DNA from: Kofleriaceae bacterium
GTDB lineage: Bacteria > Myxococcota_A > Polyangia > Haliangiales > Haliangiaceae
NCBI GenBank assembly: GCA_016763395.1
Contig: JAESTW010000242.1
Location: 1-5,731, forward strand
Length of the DNA stretch: 5,731 nt
Direction of reading: 5' to 3'
The translations under genes were made by a program, and so were the position numbers. Shown piece by piece: positions 1-5,731 of the stretch (positions within the stretch are counted from its first letter, which is position 1; every line of letters begins with the position of its first letter). The notes below the pieces were generated by a model. It saw only the letters and a list, made by a program, of their open reading frames with translations. It was not told the DNA's origin and searched no databases.

Positions 1-477
1 ATTCCCGCACTGTTCAGCAAGACAAATCGTGCCCTCATTGGCATTCTGCGCCACACACTGACCACTGGTGGGATCGCAAGCAATGTTTAAACAGGAGCTA
101 CCAGACGAGCACTCGACATCAGGAAAAGAACAGGTACCTGTATCCAAATTGCAGGTACCACTCAAGCGACATGGGTCCGGCGGTGTCAAGCAGTCCGCGT
201 TGCTACTACATCCCACGGGAGTCGCGTCAATCGGAATCCCAGCATCTACGGCAAAAGGACGAGAATCGGGCAACACACGGGCATCAATAGTCGCGCCGGA
301 ATTTGCATCCGAGGCATTGGCTGTCCGACAGACGTTGTCAGAACCGCAAGTCATCCCGCTCGGACAATCGCCTTCGATGGAACAGTTCAAGTTCCCAGGA
401 CGTTCAGGGCTAAAACAGCCAGCTTGGGAAATGGCTAGCGAAAAAAATATTCCTAGAGCAACGATAGTAGATTTCAC
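1..477 (-). CDS. Secreted cysteine-rich protein, probable lipoprotein or exported protein (3' end missing)
   Basis: Reading the minus strand from a GTG at 477 gives 159 codons open to the window edge, so the C-terminus is missing. Residues 1-20 look like an export signal: Lys2, a hydrophobic core at about 5-16, then SQAGC ending at Cys21. Cys21 could be a lipidated cysteine, although Gln at -3 is atypical of a lipobox. Next is a small Cys cluster (Cys32, 38, 44, 50; CPSGMTC and DNVCR), then a Cys-free Asp/Ala-rich linker (about 52-88). From Cys90 on, Cys recurs every 4-13 residues, with spacing like the CTDC-type extracellular repeats (GTCNLDTGTC, IACDPTSGQC). The many cysteines imply a disulphide-bonded protein outside the cytoplasm. 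The gene starts 22 bp after the TPR gene on the same strand, so co-transcription is likely. The molecular function is not recognisable; adhesion or surface binding is only a guess. The GTG start is chosen because an AAGGGG sits just upstream; the nearby ATG at about 481 reaches a stop after two codons. Confidence 0.85.
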   Translation of the reverse strand, partial: MKSTIVALGIFFSLAISQAGCFSPERPGNLNCSIEGDCPSGMTCGSDNVCRTANASDANSGATIDARVLPDSRPFAVDAGIPIDATPVGCSSNADCLTPPDPCRLSGTCNLDTGTCSFPDVECSSGSSCLNIACDPTSGQCVAQNANEGTICLAEQCGN

Positions 478-483
478 AGCATT

Positions 484-489
484 CCCCTT
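484..489 (-). promoter_or_regulatory. Shine-Dalgarno for the Cys-rich gene
   Basis: The minus strand reads AAGGGG six bases before the GTG at 477. It is the signal that fixes this non-ATG start, and it lies inside the 22-bp gap after the TPR gene stop. Confidence 0.65.
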
Positions 490-499
490 AGACTCTGGC

Positions 500-1318
500 C
501 TAAAATGTTCCGATAAGTGAAGCCGCAACCGAATTGTTGCGAAGTGTTGGCAGGAGCGAAACCGAGTGACTCTCTCCGCTGTCTTTTCCAACCACAAAAT
601 ACAAAATCGCGCCGCCCACTAATGCCGCAGCGCCAACCCCCGAAAAGATGTAGGCGTTGCGCTCTGCATCTTTCCCTTCTTGCTCAAGTGCGGGTTGAAA
701 ATCGGGGCTAGCAGACACCTTGTCCGATATATTCCCCGAATCGACCGCGTAATATCCTCCGACCCCAACCAGGACCACTCCAACAGACAGTCCGACGAGA
801 CCTGCAATACGAATGTTAGCTCCAGCGCCCGCCGCAGCACTCTCAGCGCTGGCGGCATTGTCCGCAATCAAGTCTGCTTCTCGTTTTTCGTCGACTAGCA
901 TCTGCGCAGCTTTGGCTCGCTCCAAATCCTCTTGTTGTTTGCGTTCCTCCTCGTCGAGTTTACGCTGCAGCGTTTCGAGTGAAGTTCGCGCCTCGTCGGC
1001 ACCTCTACCCTCTGGAGCTTCAGCCAAATAGCGTTTGTAGTACTCTACCGCGTGCTCCTTGTCCTCTGCATATTTGTACATCTCTGCAGCATTGAACAAA
1101 AAGTCACTAGCGGGAAAGAGCGCATAGGCGGCCAGGTACTTTGCTGCTGACTCCAAATACTGTTTGTCCGCAGCCAAATCTTCGGCTTCTTGGAATAGTA
1201 GTTTCGCTTTCTTGATCTCTCGTTTTGATTGGGCGTTAGCGTCGCCGCCAGGGAAGGTCCCAACTGCAACGAAGGACACAAAAACAAGAAGGGCTTCAAT
1301 TACGCGACGATGAAACAT
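500..1318 (-). CDS. Exported TPR/coiled-coil protein with two C-terminal hydrophobic helices
   Basis: This 272-aa protein begins with a clear signal peptide: MFHRR, a hydrophobic core at 6-22, and a likely cleavage after Ala29 (ANA|Q). Residues about 32-115 are helical with TPR-like spacing (AKLLFQEAEDLAADKQY, then AAKYLAAYALFPASDFLFN, then HAVEYYKRYLAEAPE). A highly charged Glu/Lys/Arg stretch at about 114-150 is a probable coiled coil. Two Gly/Ala/Val-rich hydrophobic segments follow (about 170-191 and 222-243), separated by a polar loop, and the chain ends in a short beta-prone tail (SVAASLIGTF). TPRs bind proteins, so a scaffold role at the inner membrane or in the periplasm is plausible; no enzymatic motif is seen. 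The ATG lies 4 bp after the kinase stop, without a convincing Shine-Dalgarno, so translation is probably coupled to the kinase. The frame is open a further 318 bases upstream, but that part overlaps the kinase repeat and would bury the signal peptide, so the internal Met is the better start. Confidence 0.9.
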   Translation of the reverse strand: MFHRRVIEALLVFVSFVAVGTFPGGDANAQSKREIKKAKLLFQEAEDLAADKQYLESAAKYLAAYALFPASDFLFNAAEMYKYAEDKEHAVEYYKRYLAEAPEGRGADEARTSLETLQRKLDEEERKQQEDLERAKAAQMLVDEKREADLIADNAASAESAAAGAGANIRIAGLVGLSVGVVLVGVGGYYAVDSGNISDKVSASPDFQPALEQEGKDAERNAYIFSGVGAAALVGGAILYFVVGKDSGESHSVSLLPTLRNNSVAASLIGTF

Positions 1319-1322
1319 ATGT

Positions 1323-2966
1323 TTATTCAAAAGGGTTAAAAGTCTTTGGTTTATTGGAGTTAGGAGTATTTCCCTTGTCCCCTTGTTTTGTGGTTTTGGA
1401 ATTCGTCCGGTCGTTTTTGCGACCGTTTTTCTTCCTCTTTGAGCCGCTGGAGTTTTCAGTGACACGCCCTTTGACGTCGTCCGGATCCATTGAAATGGTG
1501 TCCGCAGCATTCTCGTCCACAGTGTTCTCGTCCACAGTGTTCTCGTCCGCAGCATTCTCGTCCGCAGTATTCTCGTCCGCAGCATTCTCGTCCGCAGCAT
1601 TCTCGTCCGCAGCATTCTCGTCCGCAGTATCGACACCTGCGGTATTCTTGTCCGTACGCTCCTCGGCAGACGCCGAGGTACCCTGTTTTGCTGCCTCAGT
1701 GCCCTTCGCTGGGACTACTCCGGGCTCGTCAATGGCCTTGGTATCCACGACAGCCGATTCAGAAGCAGAATTGAGGTCGGGCTCTCGGGCGAGACTCGGC
1801 TTCTCTCCGTCATCCTCGTTTGAGTTGCTTGTGGACGAACCGTTAGACACGAGCCCAACGACGATGAAAACCAGTATTGCAAACCCCGCAGCCAACCAGC
1901 GTCCCTGGCTGGCAAGCCTGCGCATGAGCGTCGGCGGCTGCACAACCTCAGGCACCCCATCGGGGGATGGATACATGATTTGCGGTGGTGTCTCCGCGAC
2001 CGAGGAGCCAGTTCCGGGAAAGCTTCCTTGAGAGTGGCCCGTGGCGGGTTCCGCTGGAGGCGCCAGGGGCATCACCGAAGCGGCCCTTACGCTTTGCAAC
2101 GAGTTCGAGCTTGGCCCTTGGTTCTGGCACAGTTCCTCACTCACTACATCGAGCGAAGCAACCAACTCCGCACTGGTCTGAAATCGATCATTGGGTTCTT
2201 TGGCGAGTAGCCTAAGAACAATACCGCAGAGAGAATCAGAAACCGGTGCCAGTAAATTGGGAGAAGGAGGCTCGATGAAGATGTGTTGCGCAATAATCTC
2301 CCCATCTCCTTTTCCAGAAAACACACGTTTTCCGGTCAGCATAAAATAGAGGATACATCCAAGCGAGTACAGGTCACTGCGTGTGTCAACTTCGCCAGCC
2401 CCTTTGCACTGCTCTGGCGACATGTACAAAGGAGTTCCGATCACAACCCCGGTTCGGGTGTGAGAAGAATTCTCATCAAAAAGTTTTGCTATGCCAAAAT
2501 CGAAAACCTTGGTAGAGGCCAAGCCTGTCTTCTCATCATGACAGACCATGATATTGCTCGGCTTCAAATCTCTGTGTACGATCGACTGATCGTGAGCAAT
2601 TTGGAGCGCGCTGGCTACCTGACGAGCAAAAGTGACTGCCTCTACTGGGTGCAATCGTCCACGGCTGCGCACGTATTTGGATAGAGTCTCACCTTCGATG
2701 TACTCCATCGTGATGAACGCCTGTCCCTGGTCAAAACCGACATCGACAATCTCAACAATTCCGGGGTGACTAGAAGCCGCAGCAGCCCGAGCTTCGTTGA
2801 AAAACCGTCGGACAAGATCTTCGTTATTGGAAAACTCCGGGCGCAACAATTTGATCGCTACCTTGCGATCTATCACGGTGTGTTGACCGAGATATACAAC
2901 TCCCATCCCGCCAATTCCGATTTGACGAATGAGCTTGTAATTGCTGATGACGCGTACGTCGTCCAC
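1323..2966 (-). CDS. Transmembrane Hanks-type Ser/Thr protein kinase with repeat-bearing C-terminal region
   Basis: The 547-aa product has a complete kinase domain at about 10-275 and should phosphorylate Ser/Thr on proteins in the cytoplasm. Visible motifs are the Gly loop GIGGMG (17-22), VAIK with Lys39, helix-C Glu58, HRDLKPSN (131-138, catalytic Asp133), DFG (156-158), the activation-segment end GTPLYMSPEQ (177-186), Asp198 and Arg261. All key residues are present, so it should be active. A Pro/Ser-rich linker (about 283-350) leads to one membrane helix (about 357-373). The remaining 174 residues would lie outside the cytoplasm: an acidic low-complexity region with 5-residue repeats (about 447-489), then a Lys/Asn-rich tail. 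No PASTA, WD40 or other sensor domain is seen, unlike many PknB-type receptors. The GTG start is supported by GAGGAGG four bases upstream and by the kinase domain beginning about ten residues later. It heads a unit with the TPR protein (4-bp gap) and the Cys-rich protein, which are candidate partners or substrates by position only. Confidence 0.95.
   Translation of the reverse strand: MDDVRVISNYKLIRQIGIGGMGVVYLGQHTVIDRKVAIKLLRPEFSNNEDLVRRFFNEARAAAASSHPGIVEIVDVGFDQGQAFITMEYIEGETLSKYVRSRGRLHPVEAVTFARQVASALQIAHDQSIVHRDLKPSNIMVCHDEKTGLASTKVFDFGIAKLFDENSSHTRTGVVIGTPLYMSPEQCKGAGEVDTRSDLYSLGCILYFMLTGKRVFSGKGDGEIIAQHIFIEPPSPNLLAPVSDSLCGIVLRLLAKEPNDRFQTSAELVASLDVVSEELCQNQGPSSNSLQSVRAASVMPLAPPAEPATGHSQGSFPGTGSSVAETPPQIMYPSPDGVPEVVQPPTLMRRLASQGRWLAAGFAILVFIVVGLVSNGSSTSNSNEDDGEKPSLAREPDLNSASESAVVDTKAIDEPGVVPAKGTEAAKQGTSASAEERTDKNTAGVDTADENAADENAADENAADENTADENAADENTVDENTVDENAADTISMDPDDVKGRVTENSSGSKRKKNGRKNDRTNSKTTKQGDKGNTPNSNKPKTFNPFE
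1501..1629. repeat. 15-bp in-frame tandem repeat inside the membrane kinase gene
   Basis: There are eight full 15-base units, starting at 1501, 1516, 1531, 1546, 1561, 1576, 1591 and 1606, plus a 9-base partial unit. The plus-strand consensus is TCCGCAGCATTCTCG. The units at 1516 and 1531 share an identical variant with CACAGTG, and the one at 1561 differs by one base. On the coding (minus) strand they give ADENA-type pentapeptides with some Ala to Thr or Val changes. Since 15 is a multiple of 3, copy-number change keeps the kinase in frame. It also keeps other frames open, producing spurious ORFs on both strands. Confidence 0.97.
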
Positions 2967-2970
2967 GAAT

Positions 2971-2977
2971 CCTCCTC
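2971..2977 (-). promoter_or_regulatory. Strong Shine-Dalgarno for the membrane kinase
   Basis: The minus strand reads GAGGAGG followed by four bases and then the GTG at 2966. It is the best ribosome binding site in the window and decides the GTG start. Confidence 0.8.
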
Positions 2978-3084
2978 ATCACAGTCTACGTGATTTACTA
3001 GGCGCTACATAGGGAAGAGTCACCTTTGAATACTCTTTAGGATTTAATAATTCGCCAGTTAGATCAGTTATTTATCTACTCATG

Positions 3085-3103
3085 AACACACAATGTACGT
3101 GTT
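3085..3103. repeat. Short dyad AACAC-N9-GTGTT, possible operator
   Basis: AACAC at 3085-3089 and GTGTT at 3099-3103 are perfect inverted repeats with a 9-base spacer in the divergent promoter region. Five-base arms occur readily by chance, so a role as a regulator binding site is only a possibility. Confidence 0.2.
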
Positions 3104-3126
3104 TCCCCTGCACTCTTGTCCGATCT

Positions 3127-3153
3127 TTGCGAATACTTCGCTCCCTATATACC
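3127..3153 (+). promoter_or_regulatory. Weak sigma-70-like promoter candidate for the soluble kinase
   Basis: TTGCGA (3127-3132) and TATACC (3148-3153) are separated by 15 bases, which is shorter than ideal; an overlapping TATATA lies at 3146-3151. Transcription would begin near 3160, leaving a short leader before the ATG at 3177. The match is marginal. Confidence 0.25.
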
Positions 3154-3176
3154 CATGTGCTGATACAGTGTGCACC

Positions 3177-4283
3177 ATGCGCTCGCTACCGGGGGGAGTC
3201 CCTGATTACATTGGCCAATACAGAATTCAGGCCTTACTGGGGTCGGGCGGAATGGCGGATGTCTTCCTAGCTTTTCTTGACGGGCCGGCTGGATTCGTCA
3301 AACCGGTCGCTATCAAACGCATGAAACCGAATTTGGCGAAGTCTCAGGAATTCGTCGATCTATTTTTGACCGAGGCACGAACCGCCTCCCTGCTATCTCA
3401 TCCCAACGTCTGCCAACTGAACGAATTGGGCGCCAGCGACAAGGGTGGATACTACATGGTAATGGAATACCTTGTAGGAATTCCTCTTACCAAGGTGTTG
3501 GCGATGCAGATGAAAAATACGCAGTCCATTCCCATCGGAATGTTGATTGGGCTGGCAGTTCAAGCGTGTGAAGGTATCCACTACGCTCACACCCTCTGCG
3601 ATCCATCCGGCAACTCCTACAACATCGTTCACCGCGATCTCTCGCCGCCTAATGTCTACATGACCGTCAATGGCATGGCCAAGATTTTGGACTTTGGAAT
3701 CTCAAAGTCCACTCAATCTGTAGTTCAAACCGCGACCGGACAAATTCGCGGGAAGTTTACCTACATGTCCCCAGAACAACTTCGGGGCCAGGATTTGGAT
3801 CCCCGCTCTGATGTTTTCTCACTGGCTATTATGGTTTTTGAACTTCTCACCGGAACCAGGCTCTTTAAACGTCGATCCAAATTGGAGACCTTCGAAGCCG
3901 TCACAATCGCCGATATCCCGAAAGCCAAGGATCTAAATCCTGCAATCTCAGACGCCATCTCCGATGCAGTTGAGATAGGCTTAGCCCGCGATCGAAACCA
4001 CCGATTCTCAAGTGCCCGAGCGTTTGGAACTGCACTGACCGAAGCGGCATCCTCAGTTGGTGGCGCTTGGCCAGCCCCCTCGATCGCAGAGTTCGGTGAA
4101 AACATATTCAGTGCTGAGTATCAGGCAAACCGCCTTCGTGCTCAACCATCCCGCAGCCGAGCTATGTCCGTTCAAGCGGTTGCAATCACCGATGACAGTG
4201 GTGATTTGACCATTGCCGAAGAGAACTTCACTCATACTGACGATGACACTCGAATTCAGCTGAGAAAACAGGACGAAATCTAA
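3177..4283 (+). CDS. Soluble Hanks-type Ser/Thr protein kinase with HRDLSP catalytic loop
   Basis: The 368-aa product is a cytoplasmic protein kinase with no signal peptide or membrane helix. The kinase domain spans about 15-290: Gly loop GSGGMADV (22-29), VAIK with Lys47, helix-C Glu66 (LTEAR), HRDLSPPN (152-159, catalytic Asp154, Asn159), DFG (172-174), YMSPEQ (196-201), Asp212 and Arg276. The catalytic core looks intact, but the usual Lys two residues after catalytic Asp154 is Ser156; from general knowledge this SP variant is common among myxobacterial kinases. The C-terminal tail (about 337-368) is polar and acidic with several Thr residues, including two in a TxxD context, and may be an autophosphorylated docking tail (inference). 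The start chosen is the ATG just before the domain. The frame opens further to an ATG at 3093, but that adds 28 Cys/Pro-containing residues unlike a kinase N-terminus. No good Shine-Dalgarno precedes the chosen start. It lies 45 bp before the Deg-type protease gene, probably co-transcribed. Confidence 0.93.
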   Translation: MRSLPGGVPDYIGQYRIQALLGSGGMADVFLAFLDGPAGFVKPVAIKRMKPNLAKSQEFVDLFLTEARTASLLSHPNVCQLNELGASDKGGYYMVMEYLVGIPLTKVLAMQMKNTQSIPIGMLIGLAVQACEGIHYAHTLCDPSGNSYNIVHRDLSPPNVYMTVNGMAKILDFGISKSTQSVVQTATGQIRGKFTYMSPEQLRGQDLDPRSDVFSLAIMVFELLTGTRLFKRRSKLETFEAVTIADIPKAKDLNPAISDAISDAVEIGLARDRNHRFSSARAFGTALTEAASSVGGAWPAPSIAEFGENIFSAEYQANRLRAQPSRSRAMSVQAVAITDDSGDLTIAEENFTHTDDDTRIQLRKQDEI

Positions 4284-4284
4284 G

Positions 4285-4294
4285 CCAGCGCTGG
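4285..4294. repeat. 10-bp perfect palindrome between kinase and protease genes
   Basis: CCAGCGCTGG is its own reverse complement and lies directly after the kinase stop. An alternative 5-bp stem pairs AGCGC (4287-4291) with GCGCT (4305-4309). No T-run follows, so this is not a convincing terminator; it could be a minor mRNA structure or chance. Confidence 0.3.
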
Positions 4295-4312
4295 AGCAGT
4301 TTCGGCGCTAAC

Positions 4313-4320
4313 AAGGTAGG
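4313..4320 (+). promoter_or_regulatory. Probable ribosome binding site of the Deg-type protease
   Basis: AAGGTAGG lies eight bases before the ATG at 4329, a moderate Shine-Dalgarno. A TAG in the same frame as the protease (4317-4319) overlaps it, so translation cannot begin upstream and the ATG at 4329 is the first possible start. Confidence 0.5.
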
Positions 4321-4328
4321 CTCCGTCA

Positions 4329-5731
4329 ATGCCTCACAGTGCCGTCGTCCGTATATACGCAACAGAGCAAGAGCCCGACTACGACTCACCGTGGCAAGCA
4401 CGCTCGCCCTCAAGTAGCACCGGCTCCGGCGTAGTTGTGAGCCCACGAAAAATTCTCACCAGCGCCCATGTCGTGGCCAACGCCACGTTTATTCAGATTC
4501 AAAGAATTTCGGACACCAACAAGCTAGTCGCCAAAGTTGTCGGAATTTGTCATGACGCCGACTTGGCCCTGCTAGAAGTGGAAAGCGCCAGTTTCATGAA
4601 GGGAATCAAAATTCCCGCGATTGGCGATCTCCCAGCGCGGCGCGATCGAGTTGCGGTTGTCGGCTTCCCTGTTGGTGGCGACGAAGTCTCCATTACCGAA
4701 GGCGTTGTCTCTCGTATTGAAGTTCAGAGATATTCTCATTCACAGCGCTATCTCTTGGCTGTCACCGTCGACGCCGCAATCAACTCCGGCAACAGCGGCG
4801 GCCCGGTCTTCCGCAAAGGAAAAGTTGTGGGCATCGCATTTCAAGGGCTTAATGACGCGGACGGAATTGGCGAAATGGTGCCTTCTCCGATTATTAAGAA
4901 CTTTCTCTCCGGGATAAAAGGCAGTCACAAGATGTCGCTGCCGACACTTGGACTGGCAACCCAGAATTTGGAGAATCCGGTATTGCGCCAACAGCTAGCA
5001 ATGGGGAAAGCCGACAGTGGAAAATTGGTCCTAAAAGTCGAATATGGGAGTTCTTGTCACGGAATCGTACTGGAGGGCGACACCCTGCTCAAAATCGGAA
5101 CAACCAAGATCGCCAACAACAGCACGGTTGCATACCGAGGCAAACACCGGACACGCTTCGACGTTATACTCGGTGAAAAACAGGTCGGCGACACTCTCAA
5201 GTTACAAGTTCTTCGAGCGGGCAAAAAGAAGAACCTATCGATAGTACTCAAAGAAAAGGTAGACCTCGTGCCCAGGTCGCAGTACGACGTAACTCCGAGT
5301 TACTTCATCTTCGGCGGATTGGTCTTCCAATCCTTGTGCCGGGACTACCTCACGACTTGGGACAACTGGTGGGAGAAGGCGCCTAAAGAGTTCTTGTATT
5401 TGTACTATTCAGGAAGCCGGACAACTCAAAAGCATGAGACGGTGATCTTGAGCCAAATTCTGGCAGACGAAATCAACGTCGGCTACGAGGGGCTCTACAG
5501 CGAGTCAGTGCTGAGCGTAAATGGCAAAAAGCCCAAAGATATTCGGCATTTCGTATCGTTGGTGGAGAACAGTGTTGATCTTGTGGAGATTCGCACTTCG
5601 AGCAACTCCAGAATTGTCTTCTCCATGAAGCTCGCACGGGCCAGAACTACACCGATCTTGGAGCGCTATCGCATCGAACGCGACCGCTCCTCCGACTTGC
5701 TTCCCAGTATGCAAGCGGTGGAACAAAGCCC
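4329..5731 (+). CDS. HtrA/Deg-family serine protease, Deg9-like (3' end missing)
   Basis: The frame runs 467 codons to the window edge without a stop. Residues about 30-195 form a trypsin-like S1C protease domain with an intact triad: His47 in TSAHVV, Asp78 in HDADLALL, Ser156 in GNSGGPV. Residues about 205-310 resemble a first PDZ domain (GDTLLKIG at 250-257). From about 320, PSYFIFGGLVF, then SQILADEINVGY and VLSVNGKKPKDI, recall the divergent second PDZ region of plant Deg9-type proteases rather than bacterial DegP (from memory, not aligned). The protein should cleave unfolded or specific substrates. The N-terminus (MPHSAVVRIY) has no signal peptide and leads straight into the protease domain, so a cytoplasmic location is predicted, unlike classical periplasmic DegP/DegS. 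It follows the soluble kinase by 45 bp and may be its partner or target. An in-frame TAG just upstream fixes the start. Plant Deg9 relatives are not much longer than this, so probably only a short C-terminal part is missing. Confidence 0.92.
   Translation, partial: MPHSAVVRIYATEQEPDYDSPWQARSPSSSTGSGVVVSPRKILTSAHVVANATFIQIQRISDTNKLVAKVVGICHDADLALLEVESASFMKGIKIPAIGDLPARRDRVAVVGFPVGGDEVSITEGVVSRIEVQRYSHSQRYLLAVTVDAAINSGNSGGPVFRKGKVVGIAFQGLNDADGIGEMVPSPIIKNFLSGIKGSHKMSLPTLGLATQNLENPVLRQQLAMGKADSGKLVLKVEYGSSCHGIVLEGDTLLKIGTTKIANNSTVAYRGKHRTRFDVILGEKQVGDTLKLQVLRAGKKKNLSIVLKEKVDLVPRSQYDVTPSYFIFGGLVFQSLCRDYLTTWDNWWEKAPKEFLYLYYSGSRTTQKHETVILSQILADEINVGYEGLYSESVLSVNGKKPKDIRHFVSLVENSVDLVEIRTSSNSRIVFSMKLARARTTPILERYRIERDRSSDLLPSMQAVEQS

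Larger units (their letters stand above)
2978..3176. other. Divergent intergenic region between the two kinase genes
   Basis: About 200 bases separate the oppositely transcribed kinase genes. The left half is AT-rich (notably about 3040-3080). Each arm needs a promoter here, since neither has a gene upstream on its own strand. I see no strong sigma-70 or sigma-54 promoter on either strand. Toward the minus-strand kinase the best match is GTGACT, 17 bases, then TAGTAA (both boxes poor). No ORF here looks real, and no RNA gene or terminator was recognised. Confidence 0.6.

Noticed and set aside
68..520. Plus-strand 150-codon ORF at the left end
   Set aside because: The minus-strand frame encodes a signal peptide and regularly spaced cysteines; the plus-strand frame shows no such structure.
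1501..1629. CRISPR-like array
   Set aside because: Units are contiguous 15-base repeats with no unique spacers, and they are in frame in a kinase gene.
1319..1636. N-terminal extension of the TPR gene up to an ATG at 1636, giving LRTRM-type repeats
   Set aside because: It overlaps the kinase's tandem repeat in another frame, is highly biased in composition, and would place the clear signal peptide in the middle of the protein.
1354..2031. Long plus-strand ORF with Phe/Ser/Ala repeats opposite the kinase
   Set aside because: It is the antisense reading of the repeat region and linker. It lacks a recognisable domain, and the kinase frame on the other strand is certain.
2283..2684. Plus-strand 133-codon ORF inside the membrane kinase gene
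   Set aside because: It lies opposite the conserved kinase catalytic motifs and shows no domain or ribosome binding site of its own.
3041..3060. Sigma-54 promoter on the minus strand (a TGGC element)
   Set aside because: The TGGC is not followed by a TTGC-like element at the needed spacing.
3093..3176. Upstream start for the soluble kinase at the ATG at 3093
   Set aside because: The added 28 residues are Cys/Pro-containing, unlike kinase N-termini, and they run across the putative promoter; the ATG at 3177 sits just before the domain.
4284..4328. Rho-independent terminator between kinase and protease
   Set aside because: There is a short palindrome but no stable longer stem and no T-run; the short gap suggests readthrough.

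Overview
The window looks like chromosomal DNA from a member of the Myxococcota or a related delta-proteobacterial lineage. This is an inference. It rests on two eukaryotic-like (Hanks-type) Ser/Thr kinases back to back, a signal-peptide TPR protein with a paired-helix C-terminal half, and a secreted cysteine-rich protein with an Asp/Ala-rich linker, a combination typical of that group. Base composition is roughly balanced, so a classical high-GC myxobacterium is unlikely.

Left arm (minus strand, bases 2977 to 1) is a tight three-gene unit. It begins with a 547-aa transmembrane Ser/Thr kinase (GTG start, strong Shine-Dalgarno). After 4 bp comes a 272-aa exported TPR/coiled-coil protein with two C-terminal hydrophobic helices. 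After 22 bp comes a GTG-started secreted Cys-rich protein that runs off the left edge. The kinase carries a 15-bp tandem repeat encoding an acidic ADENA-type array in its predicted extracytoplasmic part. All three products are predicted to reach the cell envelope.

Middle (about 2967-3176) is a 210-bp AT-richer gap between divergently transcribed genes. It should hold the promoters of both arms, but only weak promoter-like matches are visible.

Right arm (plus strand, 3177 to the right edge) has two genes. The first is a 368-aa soluble Ser/Thr kinase with the catalytic-loop variant HRDLSPPN and an acidic, Thr-containing tail. After 45 bp comes a trypsin-like protease of the HtrA/Deg family with an intact His/Asp/Ser triad. 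It has no signal peptide, and its C-terminal half resembles the plant Deg9 PDZ architecture. It is cut by the right edge after 467 residues.

Taken together, the window holds a divergent signalling locus: one membrane kinase with envelope partners, and one cytoplasmic kinase with an apparently cytoplasmic Deg protease. A functional link between the kinase and protease, or between the two arms, is an inference from gene order only. No RNA genes, insertion sequences, CRISPR arrays or attachment sites were seen.
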